DNA of 15,619 nucleotides from a bacterium (GTDB taxonomy: Bacteria > Bacteroidota > Bacteroidia > Cytophagales > Thermonemataceae), in contig JANYGM010000499.1 of NCBI GenBank assembly GCA_025362415.1, positions 1 to 15,619 of the forward strand, read 5' to 3'. A program made the position numbers and the translations under genes. The notes below the pieces were generated by a model, which made no database searches, had not been told where the DNA came from, and saw only the letters and a program-made list of their open reading frames with translations. Positions 7,367-13,688 of this stretch are shown piece by piece; the stretch's first letter is position 1; each line of letters starts with the position of its first letter.

Positions 7367-7402
7367 TTGTTTGGTGTCAGATGGAAACACCTGGCATCAC
7401 AA
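7367..7402. repeat. REP-like hairpin, copy 2 (diverged, reverse orientation)
   Basis: TGGTGTCAGATG (7372-7383), loop GAAA, CACCTGGCATCA (7388-7399), with one mismatch and two G-T pairs. The reverse complement aligns with 7284-7318 at roughly 27 of 33 positions. It lies in a false N-terminal extension of the archaemetzincin frame (MFGVRWKHLASQ...). Confidence 0.65.
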
Positions 7403-7404
7403 GA

Positions 7405-7432
7405 AAAGCCCCCAGCCCCAAAGGGAGCAATA
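7405..7432 (-). repeat. C4TTTG4-type dispersed repeat, reverse copy
   Basis: On the minus strand it reads ATTGCTCCCTTTGGGGCTGG then GGGCTTT, the same pattern as 5801-5829. It directly follows the second REP-like hairpin and ends 27 bases before the archaemetzincin ATG, so it would lie in the leader of that mRNA. Confidence 0.7.
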
Positions 7433-7459
7433 CAAAAATACAAAAAGCTAACTACAAAA

Positions 7460-8350
7460 ATGAAAAAAATATTATTGCTATTTTTATGCTTATTTTGTGC
7501 TAAATTTCCTGTTTTTGGTCAAATTACAGATATTGAAAAAACTGCTTTTTTGCGTTTGCAAGAGCGTTTAGCACCTTTGCACCAACCTGTCAAAAGGCAA
7601 GAAAATGACTGGCTTTCACAAATAACTACTGACCCCAAACAACCTTTTGAAGTATTTTGCAAAGAAAATCTAATAAAAATAGATGCGTCAAAATCAGTTA
7701 TTTACATACAACCAATAGGGAAATTTAATAAACATCAAAGAAAAATCCTAAAAGAATTGGACAAGTATTTAGCCGTTTTTTTTGGTATGAAAGTAGTAAG
7801 TTTTAAAGAGATTTCTGATGACTTTATTCCTGCAAAAGATAGGCGCAAAATGGTATCAGAACAACTAAGAACAACGTATTTGTTGTATGATTATCTTTTA
7901 CCAAAAATTCCAAAAGATGCAGCTGCTTTTATTGCTTTTACTGAAAAAGATTTGTATCCACAAGACTCGTGGGCGTATGTTTTTGGGCAAGCATCACTTT
8001 CTCACAAGATTGGCGTGTGGTCTATGTACCGTTTTGGCAACCCAAAAACCTCTCAAAAAGTCTATGATAATTGTCAATTATTGGCTTTTAAGACTGCTAC
8101 ACACGAAATAGGGCATATTTTTGGCATTCAACATTGTCAAATGTTTCATTGCAATATGAATGGAAGTATGAATTTAGATGATTTGGCGTTGCGCCCAACG
8201 TATTTTTGCCCTGATTGTCAGAGCAAAATCTCGTGGCGACTTGACCTGCAAATGCGCCCACAATTTGAGAAATTGGAGCGTTATTGGCACAAAATAGACA
8301 ACCCAACAGAAACAGAATTTTATAAATCCCAAAAAGAAAAAACCTATTGA
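7460..8350 (+). CDS. Secreted archaemetzincin-type zinc metalloprotease
   Basis: A 296-residue protein from the ATG at 7460. The frame is open back to 7367, but that stretch is encoded by two intergenic repeats and precedes a textbook signal peptide (MKKILLLFLCLFCAKFPVFG, likely cleaved before Gln21), so 7460 is the start. The archaemetzincin signature is complete: HEIGHIFGIQHC (residues 215-226; zinc ligands His215, His219, His225 and catalytic Glu216), Cys231-x-Met233, and 16 residues later C250-P-D-C253. The four Cys bind a second zinc in the family. Archaemetzincins are metzincin peptidases of archaea and vertebrates with scattered bacterial members; natural substrates are not well known. 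Residues 75-200 form the alpha/beta part before the active site. A secreted form implies a periplasmic or extracellular role. It is convergent with the HAD gene. Confidence 0.92.
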   Translation: MKKILLLFLCLFCAKFPVFGQITDIEKTAFLRLQERLAPLHQPVKRQENDWLSQITTDPKQPFEVFCKENLIKIDASKSVIYIQPIGKFNKHQRKILKELDKYLAVFFGMKVVSFKEISDDFIPAKDRRKMVSEQLRTTYLLYDYLLPKIPKDAAAFIAFTEKDLYPQDSWAYVFGQASLSHKIGVWSMYRFGNPKTSQKVYDNCQLLAFKTATHEIGHIFGIQHCQMFHCNMNGSMNLDDLALRPTYFCPDCQSKISWRLDLQMRPQFEKLERYWHKIDNPTETEFYKSQKEKTY

Positions 8351-8400
8351 GTTGTGAGTTGTGAGTTGAAATACAAAGTACAATGTATTTAACTCACAAC
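8351..8400. terminator. Heptad repeat and hairpin between convergent genes
   Basis: Just after the archaemetzincin stop come GTTGTGA GTTGTGA GTTGAAA. The last part (8358-8375, GTTGTGAGTTGAAATACA) pairs with TGTATTTAACTCACAAC (8384-8400) with a single bulged base. TATTTTTC follows on the plus strand. The position between convergent genes suggests a terminator for at least the plus-strand gene; its composition is unusually GC-poor. Confidence 0.55.
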
Positions 8401-8405
8401 TATTT

Positions 8406-8428
8406 TTCGTAATTGATAATTCGTACTT
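8406..8428. repeat. Heptad repeat array (TTCGTAA)
   Basis: Units TTCGTAA TTGATAA TTCGTAC TTC just before the HAD gene stop at 8435. The same unit family occurs at 4832-4863 and, reversed, at 7217-7250. Confidence 0.65.
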
Positions 8429-8434
8429 CCTGCA

Positions 8435-9124
8435 TTAAAACATTGTTTCAAGTTCTTTCAGGTGCGTAATTTGCTGATAATTATGTGCTTTTTCTTTGTC
8501 GTTATGATTACAAAAGAGTGCTTTAATCCCAAAATCTAGCGCACCTTGTACGTCTGCGTGCATAGAATCCCCAATCATAATGCTTTCTGCCTTATGCGCT
8601 TGTGCAAGGCTTAAAGCGTGTTGAAAAATCTGTTGATGAGGTTTCTTTTCTCCTGCCATTTCAGAATTAGTAACAGTTTTGAAGAAGTGAGCTATTTTAG
8701 CGTTATTTATTTTCTTGTGTTGCACTTCAATAAAGCCGTTTGTAATGATGTGAAGGGTATATTTTTGAGAAAGATATGTCAAAATCTCTAATGTATGTTC
8801 AAACAAATGATTAAATTCTGGTAAAATACTTATGTATTCATCTGCAATTTTTTCAATATCAACTTCAGTAATTTGGTAATTAAGTTGTTGAAAAGTTTGT
8901 TTTAGGCGCATCAGACGTAATTCTTCCGCAGAAATTTGATTATTTTCATAAAGTTTCCAACAAGCATTATTGATAGGAATATAAATTTCTATAAATGTTT
9001 TTATATTGATGTTTTGTTGTTGAAAGATTTGCGCAAAAGCAAGTTCAGAATTTTTGTCAAAATCCCAAAGAGTATGGTCTAAATCAAAGAAAATATGTTT
9101 TATTTGAGTGTGTTTGTCGTTCAT
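8435..9124 (-). CDS. YjjG-like HAD family pyrimidine 5'-nucleotidase
   Basis: A 229-residue haloacid dehalogenase superfamily hydrolase, cytoplasmic. Motif I is FFDLDHTLWD (residues 12-21): nucleophile Asp14 and acid/base Asp16. Motif II is ITNG (127-130, Thr128), motif III Lys161 in EKKPHQQIF, and motif IV MIGDSMHAD (183-191) with Asp186 and Asp191 for Mg2+. A helical cap (about 22-105) follows motif I. The LDHTLWDFDKN start and the GDSMHADVQGA block fit the YjjG/noncanonical pyrimidine nucleotidase subfamily. That group dephosphorylates nucleoside monophosphates, including damaged pyrimidines, as housecleaning enzymes; the substrate here is inferred. The gene is divergent from the lipoprotein gene at 9211, with a palindromic promoter-like element 19-34 bases upstream of the ATG. 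Confidence 0.9.
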   Translation of the reverse strand: MNDKHTQIKHIFFDLDHTLWDFDKNSELAFAQIFQQQNINIKTFIEIYIPINNACWKLYENNQISAEELRLMRLKQTFQQLNYQITEVDIEKIADEYISILPEFNHLFEHTLEILTYLSQKYTLHIITNGFIEVQHKKINNAKIAHFFKTVTNSEMAGEKKPHQQIFQHALSLAQAHKAESIMIGDSMHADVQGALDFGIKALFCNHNDKEKAHNYQQITHLKELETMF

Positions 9125-9142
9125 TTTGAATGTTTTTGTTGA

Positions 9143-9158
9143 TATATTTGCAAATATA
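9143..9158. promoter_or_regulatory. Palindromic divergent promoter element (back-to-back TATATTTG)
   Basis: TATATTTGCAAATATA is a perfect 16-base palindrome, so each strand reads TATATTTG, a match to the Bacteroidota -7 consensus TAnnTTTG. The plus-strand box would serve the lipoprotein gene (ATG 9211) and the minus-strand box the HAD gene (ATG 9124). Upstream TTTG elements at good spacing are not obvious: TTTTG at 9124-9128 is only 14 bases from the plus box. A dimeric-regulator site is the alternative reading. Confidence 0.5.
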
Positions 9159-9210
9159 CGTTAATCTTACTAATCTTGTAAAAAATAAAACTAATCCCCA
9201 AAAAAATCAA

Positions 9211-10197
9211 ATGCAAAATCTTACAAAAGCGTCCTTTTTATTTGTTTTAATTTTGTTTTCTACGTCTTGTATGAAGCAAAAATACATCAAAAAAACCTTT
9301 TTAGATGATAATTATTGTAATAACATTTCTAAAGAAACAATAGTTTATGACAAACTTATTCAGGAAAAAATCCAAAATGATACCATTATTAGCAAAGATT
9401 TGGCAATACGTTTTACGCCCAGAGTGCTAAGTGTGGCAGCAGATATTGGTGTATTGAGTATTTTGAATGAATTTATTATCTTAGAAAAGAAAGGGAAAAG
9501 CCGCACCACAGATGAAAATATTGAATTTTTGTCTGTTCGTCAGAATATTGATGAAAGAATATCTCTTGCAGGCATTGAAATTTTTAGTACACTTGCCGAG
9601 ATAGAATGTGAGCAAGATAGGGCACTTGCAATGCAAAATTTTATCAATAATGAAATTAGTAAGAAGGTCAAAAGACGTACTATTATTTCCATTTTGGCGG
9701 GCGCAGTAACGACAGTGCTTGGGAGTACGCTTACACTCAAAGAAGCAGACCAAGAATATGTAGAGATGAGCGTTTCTGGAGGTGCAGTAGTGAGTGCAGT
9801 GTATGCTTTTATGACACTTAACGTAAATTATCAGGCAGAATTTATGCATCAGCGCAATTATTTGGCAGATATTTGGAATAATCCTAAGCAACCAAGTACG
9901 TTTGCGCCTATGGTTTGGCACTTTCTCACTCGTGAGCTAGAAAAAACTGATAAAAAAGATGTTGTTAGGGATAAAATAGTAAAGAAATGGATAGAATTAG
10001 AGTTTTTAGACCAATCAGATGGAGAAAAACACAAAATAGAAACTGCTCTTTATTTTGGGAAAGGTGGCAAATATGATGTAAATACTATTGCTATACGTGT
10101 TTTGATGTTAGATTTTCTGGAAACAGAAATATCAGAAATGAAACAGGAACTCAAACAATTTAGACAAGAGATTTTACTTTATTCATTGAAAGATTAA
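9211..10197 (+). CDS. Putative lipoprotein of unknown function with two hydrophobic segments
   Basis: A 328-residue protein from the ATG at 9211. The frame is open to 9130, but that part spans the promoter-like palindrome and precedes a clear lipoprotein signal, MQNLTKASFLFVLILFSTSC, so Cys20 would be lipidated; the -3 Ser is atypical but tolerated in Bacteroidota. I do not recognise the family. The body is mostly helical and charged. Two hydrophobic stretches, TIISILAGAVTTVLGSTLTL (157-176) and a Gly/Ala/Val-rich one at 187-205, look like a membrane hairpin or a buried pair. The C-terminus (about 300-325) is a Glu/Lys/Leu-rich coiled coil. A DUF3307-like membrane protein follows after 42 bases on the same strand and may be co-transcribed. 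Confidence 0.8.
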   Translation: MQNLTKASFLFVLILFSTSCMKQKYIKKTFLDDNYCNNISKETIVYDKLIQEKIQNDTIISKDLAIRFTPRVLSVAADIGVLSILNEFIILEKKGKSRTTDENIEFLSVRQNIDERISLAGIEIFSTLAEIECEQDRALAMQNFINNEISKKVKRRTIISILAGAVTTVLGSTLTLKEADQEYVEMSVSGGAVVSAVYAFMTLNVNYQAEFMHQRNYLADIWNNPKQPSTFAPMVWHFLTRELEKTDKKDVVRDKIVKKWIELEFLDQSDGEKHKIETALYFGKGGKYDVNTIAIRVLMLDFLETEISEMKQELKQFRQEILLYSLKD

Positions 10198-10215
10198 CTT
10201 AATTTTTCAATGAAT
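10181..10215 (+). terminator. Weak 11-bp hairpin overlapping the lipoprotein stop
   Basis: ATTCATTGAAA (10181-10191) and TTTCAATGAAT (10205-10215) pair perfectly around the stop codon at 10195-10197. The stem is AT-rich and followed by an A-run, not a T-run, so it is a poor terminator; partial attenuation before the DUF3307-like gene is possible. Confidence 0.3.
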
Positions 10216-10239
10216 TAAAAAAACTAAATTGATAATAAA

Positions 10240-10620
10240 ATGCAAAAAGAATTATTGCTTATTTCTTTGTTTTTTTGCCATTGGTTAGCAGACTACACAC
10301 ATTTATCAACTATGTGGATGCTTAATGCAAAAAAACTTGGTAAGCCATTATTTCCCATATTTGTTCACGCAGGAGTGCATACTACTCTTATGTCGGTGGT
10401 ATTATGGTGGATAATAGGATTTAATACTTTATGGATTTATTTAATATTATTTCAATGGGGGACGCATTTTTTAATTGATGTTTGCAAAGGTAGAATGAAT
10501 GGGTGGTTTCCTATGTTGCAAAATCCTGCTAACAAAGCATATTGGATTATCTTTGGTTTTGACCAACTTCTCCACGCTTTGGTGATAATATTTATGGCTT
10601 ACTATGCTTTACTTGTTTAG
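10240..10620 (+). CDS. DUF3307-like small membrane protein
   Basis: A 126-residue polytopic membrane protein with about four hydrophobic helices (near 3-20, 37-60, 62-80 and 103-125). It matches my recollection of the DUF3307 family: CHWLADYTHLS...MLNAKK at the start, HAGVH in helix 2, GTHFLIDVCKGRM in the middle and FDQLLHALVI near the end. The repeating His-x3-Asp pattern (H14/D18, H76/D80) and Asp108-x3-His112, all in or at the edge of helices, are the family's conserved residues and could form an intramembrane metal or proton site; no function is established that I know of. It follows the lipoprotein gene by 42 bases and probably shares its promoter. The ATG at 10240 is the natural start. 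Confidence 0.82.
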   Translation: MQKELLLISLFFCHWLADYTHLSTMWMLNAKKLGKPLFPIFVHAGVHTTLMSVVLWWIIGFNTLWIYLILFQWGTHFLIDVCKGRMNGWFPMLQNPANKAYWIIFGFDQLLHALVIIFMAYYALLV

Positions 10621-10803
10621 TAATAGAGTTTTTACAATTTGATTATCAAGCATTTAGCAATAAATAGATGTTTTAAACCACCCCTAACCCCTCCTTAGGA
10701 AGGATGGGAATAAAACTCCCCTCCTTCCTAAGGAGGGGCTGGGGGTGGTTTCAAGATATTTATACCATAACTCATTCATTATCAAGCTATAAAAACTCTA
10801 ATA
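10621..10803. mobile_element. MITE-like palindromic element with possible 5-base target duplication
   Basis: The ends GAGTTTTTACAATTTGAT (10626-10643) and ATCAAGCTATAAAAACTC (10781-10798) are inverted repeats (15 of 18 match), flanked by TAATA at 10621-10625 and 10799-10803. Inside is a second, near-perfect 35-base inverted repeat (10675-10709 with 10717-10751, 3 mismatches, loop ATAAAAC) that starts AAACCACCCCTAACCCCTCC. No ORF fits inside. The form is that of a non-autonomous transposable element or a composite REP. It begins right after the DUF3307 stop and could also act as its terminator. Confidence 0.55.
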
Positions 10804-10950
10804 TACACATACGAAAGTGGTTTTGGGATTTTGTATTAAAGTCCCCTTTGGGGATTTAGGGGCAACTGGCGCAATTTTTGTTGAAAATTATCCAACTTAA
10901 CACCTAAATTAAAATCTTATTTTATCCCAAAACCACTTTCCGAAGTGTAT
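10803..10950. mobile_element. Second MITE-like palindromic element
   Basis: A 27-base terminal inverted repeat: 10803-10829 (ATACACATACGAAAGTGG then TTTTGGGAT) matches the reverse complement of 10924-10950 with 3 mismatches. The interior holds a C4TTTG4 repeat (about 10840-10866, TCCCCTTTGGGGATTTAGGG) and AT-rich DNA with no ORF. It abuts the preceding element with no spacer. Confidence 0.55.
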
Positions 10951-10997
10951 ACCATAGAAAGAACTAGGAAATATGATAAAAAAATTACAAATGGTAA

Positions 10998-11048
10998 TAA
11001 AAAAGAGAGTACAAAATATAATAAATATATTTTGTACTCTCTTTTTTA
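10998..11048. terminator. Bidirectional terminator, 23-bp perfect stem
   Basis: A-run/GAGAGTACAAAATATA (10998-11020) and its exact complement (11026-11048) surround the loop ATAAA. The stem is flanked by A-run and T-run ends, so both strands show a hairpin followed by T residues. It lies between the convergent DUF3307-like and rseP genes and would end both; for rseP it is about 50 bases after the stop codon. Confidence 0.75.
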
Positions 11049-11074
11049 ATCCCTAAAAATGTATTTTGCATTGT

Positions 11075-11098
11075 TCCCCTTTGGGGTTAGGGGCTTTT
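11075..11098 (+). repeat. C4TTTG4-type dispersed repeat abutting the rseP stop codon
   Basis: TCCCCTTTGGGGTTAGGGGC then TTTT runs into the TTA that is the rseP stop (11098-11100, minus strand). On the rseP strand it gives CCCCTAACCCCAAAGGGG just past the stop, which can form a small hairpin. Confidence 0.7.
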
Positions 11099-12450
11099 TA
11101 TAGCATCTTAAAGAAGTCATTAAACAAAGCAAATGCCATAAGTCCTAGTAAAAGTACCGTTCCAATGTTTTGCATTACCATCATAAATTTGTCTGATGGT
11201 GCTTTTCCTGCAATCATTTCATAAATCAAGAAAACTACGTGTCCGCCATCTAATGCAGGTATTGGCAACAAATTCATAAAAGCGAGTACCATAGAAAGCA
11301 TACCAGTAATATTCCAAAAACGCTCCCAATTCCAAACTGCGCCATAAAAACTAGCCATTCCGACAGGTCCGCTAACAGCTTTTGAAGGAGAAACTTCGCC
11401 TCTGAAAATCTTTCCAAAACCACGAATATTGTCTGTAACCACATTTACGGCTTTATTGATGCCGTGAGGAACAGCCTCACCAAAAGTAAAATCTTGTTTT
11501 GCAAACATATTTTTTGTATAGTTTGGTGCAAAACCAATTTTACCCTCGTCTGTAACGCCAATAGTTAGTTCTCTTTCTTCTTTTCCATTAACAACCACAG
11601 TTTTAATAGTTTTCCCTGCGTTGTCCAAAAGTGCTTTTTGCAATTCGTGATAAAATGTAATAGGTGTACCATTGACAGAAATAATTTTGTCTCCAACTTT
11701 CATTCCTGCTTTTTCTGCCATAGATTTAGCAACAACTTCTGATGCTCCATAATCTTTTGTAGCAGGAAAGGCATCAATAAAAGCATTTCTTTTTGTTTTG
11801 TCAGAAAGGTCGTTGATAAGGTCGTTAGGGATTTTTACTTTAAATTCTTTTCCATCACGCAAGACTGTATAATAAGCATCTGTCCCCAAAAGTACATCAG
11901 CATTCATTATTTCATCAAAACGAGTATAAGGTTTTCCATTGATATTAATGATTTTGTCGCCTGTTTTCAGTCCAATTTTATCACCAATTTCTCTACTGAC
12001 AATACCAAATTCTGCATTTTTTGCAGGAATATAAGTATCTCCTTTGCTAAAAGTAAGTGCAATGAAAATAACAAATCCAGTAATCACGTTCATAATAATA
12101 CCTCCAAGCATTACTATTAAGCGTTGCCAAGCAGGTTTTGCCCTAAATTCCCAGTCTTGCATAGGTTGTTTCATTTGTTCTTCGTCCATTGATTCATCAA
12201 CCATACCTGCAATTTTGACGTATCCACCCAAAGGAAACCAACCCAAACCGTATTCTGTATCTCCTTTTTTGATTTTGAAGATAGAAAAGTTAAGTAAAGT
12301 AGAAACTGGAAACAAAAAATCAAAGAAGATATAAAATTTTTCTACACGTATTTTGAACATACGAGCCGTAATAAAATGCCCAAATTCGTGCAATCCAACC
12401 AAAATAGTAAGTCCAAGCAATAGTTGCCCAGCCATTATAAGTCCGTCCAT
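11098..12450 (-). CDS. rseP: RIP/site-2 intramembrane zinc metalloprotease
   Basis: A 450-residue M50 (site-2) protease of the inner membrane that cuts transmembrane segments. In E. coli RseP releases sigma-E by cleaving RseA; the Bacteroidota substrate is not known from this sequence. The first helix carries HEFGH (residues 21-25; His21, His25 zinc ligands, Glu22 catalytic). The family loop WFPLGGYVKIAGM (71-83) follows an insertion rich in Phe (39-60) typical of the phylum. A helix spans about 112-133. Two PDZ domains lie at about 145-208 and 230-300 (each with a GLKxGDKI-type carboxylate loop, such as KTGDKIINING). The C-terminal helix carries MNLLPIPALDGGH (392-404) with the third ligand Asp401, and a last helix lies at 425-447. 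The bacterial family average is about 450, so it is complete. It has its own promoter-like box upstream and a terminator downstream. Confidence 0.97.
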   Translation of the reverse strand: MDGLIMAGQLLLGLTILVGLHEFGHFITARMFKIRVEKFYIFFDFLFPVSTLLNFSIFKIKKGDTEYGLGWFPLGGYVKIAGMVDESMDEEQMKQPMQDWEFRAKPAWQRLIVMLGGIIMNVITGFVIFIALTFSKGDTYIPAKNAEFGIVSREIGDKIGLKTGDKIININGKPYTRFDEIMNADVLLGTDAYYTVLRDGKEFKVKIPNDLINDLSDKTKRNAFIDAFPATKDYGASEVVAKSMAEKAGMKVGDKIISVNGTPITFYHELQKALLDNAGKTIKTVVVNGKEERELTIGVTDEGKIGFAPNYTKNMFAKQDFTFGEAVPHGINKAVNVVTDNIRGFGKIFRGEVSPSKAVSGPVGMASFYGAVWNWERFWNITGMLSMVLAFMNLLPIPALDGGHVVFLIYEMIAGKAPSDKFMMVMQNIGTVLLLGLMAFALFNDFFKML

Positions 12451-12502
12451 TAGTTATTATTTAGTTATTATTATGTTTTTTATGAGATGTATAACAAAGT
12501 CG

Positions 12503-12535
12503 CAAATATAGTTAATCTTTTGTTGAAAAACAAAA
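12503..12535 (-). promoter_or_regulatory. Predicted rseP promoter
   Basis: On the minus strand TATATTTG (12510-12503) matches the Bacteroidota -7 consensus TAnnTTTG, with TTTTG (12535-12531) 20 bases upstream as a -33-like element. This would put the rseP transcript start roughly 45-50 bases before the ATG at 12450. Confidence 0.55.
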
Positions 12536-12603
12536 TAAAGGAACAAACAGCAGGCAACCGCATTAAAATTACAGTTTTTCTGGGTTGAGTATTTTTATAC
12601 TAA

Positions 12604-12684
12604 TTATATAAATTTATTTTCAAGTGTCACTGTAATAAGCCCTTTATTTGGTTTGTAGTCAGGCACTTCAATTTTTATTTCCAT
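12604..12684 (-). CDS. 26-residue ORF downstream of moxR, possible truncated remnant
   Basis: An ATG at 12684 opens a 26-residue frame, MEIKIEVPDYKPNKGLITVT then LENKFI, ending at a TAA (12604-12606). It starts 31 bases after the moxR stop on the same strand. The N-terminal pattern (KIEVPDYxPxKG) is reminiscent, from memory, of the start of short Imm32-like proteins of Bacteroidota, which are much longer, so this may be a decayed gene. It could equally be chance. The remaining gap (12451-12603) holds the rseP promoter and AT-rich DNA, with no other gene seen. Very low certainty. Confidence 0.3.
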   Translation of the reverse strand: MEIKIEVPDYKPNKGLITVTLENKFI

Positions 12685-12715
12685 TTTTATTTTTTTGTAT
12701 TTAATTCGTACCTCA

Positions 12716-13681
12716 TTAACTATTGATAGGCACATTTTTAAGAATATTAGCTATCACTTGTCGTGTGTCAATGCCTTCTGCTTCTGCCTCATAATTAAGG
12801 ATAATTCTATGATTAAATACATCTTGTGCAATTTCTTTGATGTCTTCTGGCAAAACGAAATCTCGCCCATCAAGGTAAGCGTGTGCTTTTGCAGCCAAAT
12901 TTAGGTGAATACTAGCTCGTGGAGATGCCCCAAAATTGATATAATTTGCCTCACTTTTCAAACCATAATCTTGTGGGCGGCGTGTAGCAAACACCAATTC
13001 AATAATATATTTTTCTAATGAGGTGGAAATTGTAACCTGATTTATTTCATCTTTTATAGCAAAAATATCTGTTTTAGACAAAATAGGAGCTATTTTTGGG
13101 GTATAATTCATATTAGACATACGGCGCATTACCTCTAATTCTTGCTCTTTCGTGAGGTAATCAATATAAATTTTCATCATAAATCTGTCTAATTGTGCCT
13201 CTGGAAGTGGATAAGTACCTTCTTGTTCCACAGGATTTTGTGTGGCAAGCACCAAAAAAGGCGCATCTAAGATAAATGTTTGGTCACCAATAGTTATCTG
13301 ACGTTCCTGCATCACCTCCAAAAGCGCAGATTGCACCTTTGCAGGCGAGCGGTTTACCTCATCTGCCAATATCAAATTAGCGAAAATAGGACCTTTTTTA
13401 ACCTCAAAATCAGCTTCTTTTTGGTTATAAATCATTGTCCCAATCAAGTCAGCAGGAAGCAAATCAGGCGTAAATTGCACACGCTGAAAGTCTAATGCAA
13501 GTGTTTTCGCTAAAGAATTGATAGTAAGTGTTTTAGCAAGTCCTGGTACGCTTTCCAATAAAATATGCCCACCCGTAAAAAGCCCTATAAGCAAGCGGTT
13601 TATCATATATTCTTGTCCAACAATAGCCTTAGAAAGCTCATTGAGGACGTTTTTTATTTTGGGTAAGTGTTCTGAAGGCAT
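12716..13681 (-). CDS. MoxR-type AAA+ ATPase
   Basis: A 321-residue cytoplasmic AAA+ ATPase of the MoxR family, which acts as a chaperone-like motor, often loading metals or maturing VWA-domain partners. Walker A is ESVPGLAKT (residues 43-51), Walker B LILADEVNR (103-111), sensor 1 LATQNPVEQEG (145-155), and the arginine finger region LDRFMMK (164-170); the C-terminal lid (about 200-318) ends in a MoxR-like AHAYLDGRDFVLPEDIKEI helix. All catalytic residues are present. MoxR genes usually sit beside DUF58, BatA/BatB-type VWA or TPR genes; none is here. Downstream there is only a 26-residue ORF, then rseP. It is divergent from the helicase gene. The ATG at 13681 fits, with a promoter-like box about 90 bases upstream and heptad repeats in the leader. 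Confidence 0.95.
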   Translation of the reverse strand: MPSEHLPKIKNVLNELSKAIVGQEYMINRLLIGLFTGGHILLESVPGLAKTLTINSLAKTLALDFQRVQFTPDLLPADLIGTMIYNQKEADFEVKKGPIFANLILADEVNRSPAKVQSALLEVMQERQITIGDQTFILDAPFLVLATQNPVEQEGTYPLPEAQLDRFMMKIYIDYLTKEQELEVMRRMSNMNYTPKIAPILSKTDIFAIKDEINQVTISTSLEKYIIELVFATRRPQDYGLKSEANYINFGASPRASIHLNLAAKAHAYLDGRDFVLPEDIKEIAQDVFNHRIILNYEAEAEGIDTRQVIANILKNVPINS

Positions 13682-13688
13682 TTTTGAT

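Noticed and set aside
7367..7459. N-terminal extension of the archaemetzincin frame from an ATG at 7367
   Set aside because: It is encoded by a REP-like hairpin and a C4TTTG4 repeat and would place 31 residues before a typical signal peptide.
9130..9210. N-terminal extension of the lipoprotein frame from 9130
   Set aside because: It crosses the palindromic promoter-like element and precedes a clear lipoprotein signal starting at 9211.
9481..9921. 146-residue minus-strand frame opposite the lipoprotein gene
   Set aside because: Cys/His-rich, low-complexity translation with no family resemblance, fully antisense to a gene with good coding character.
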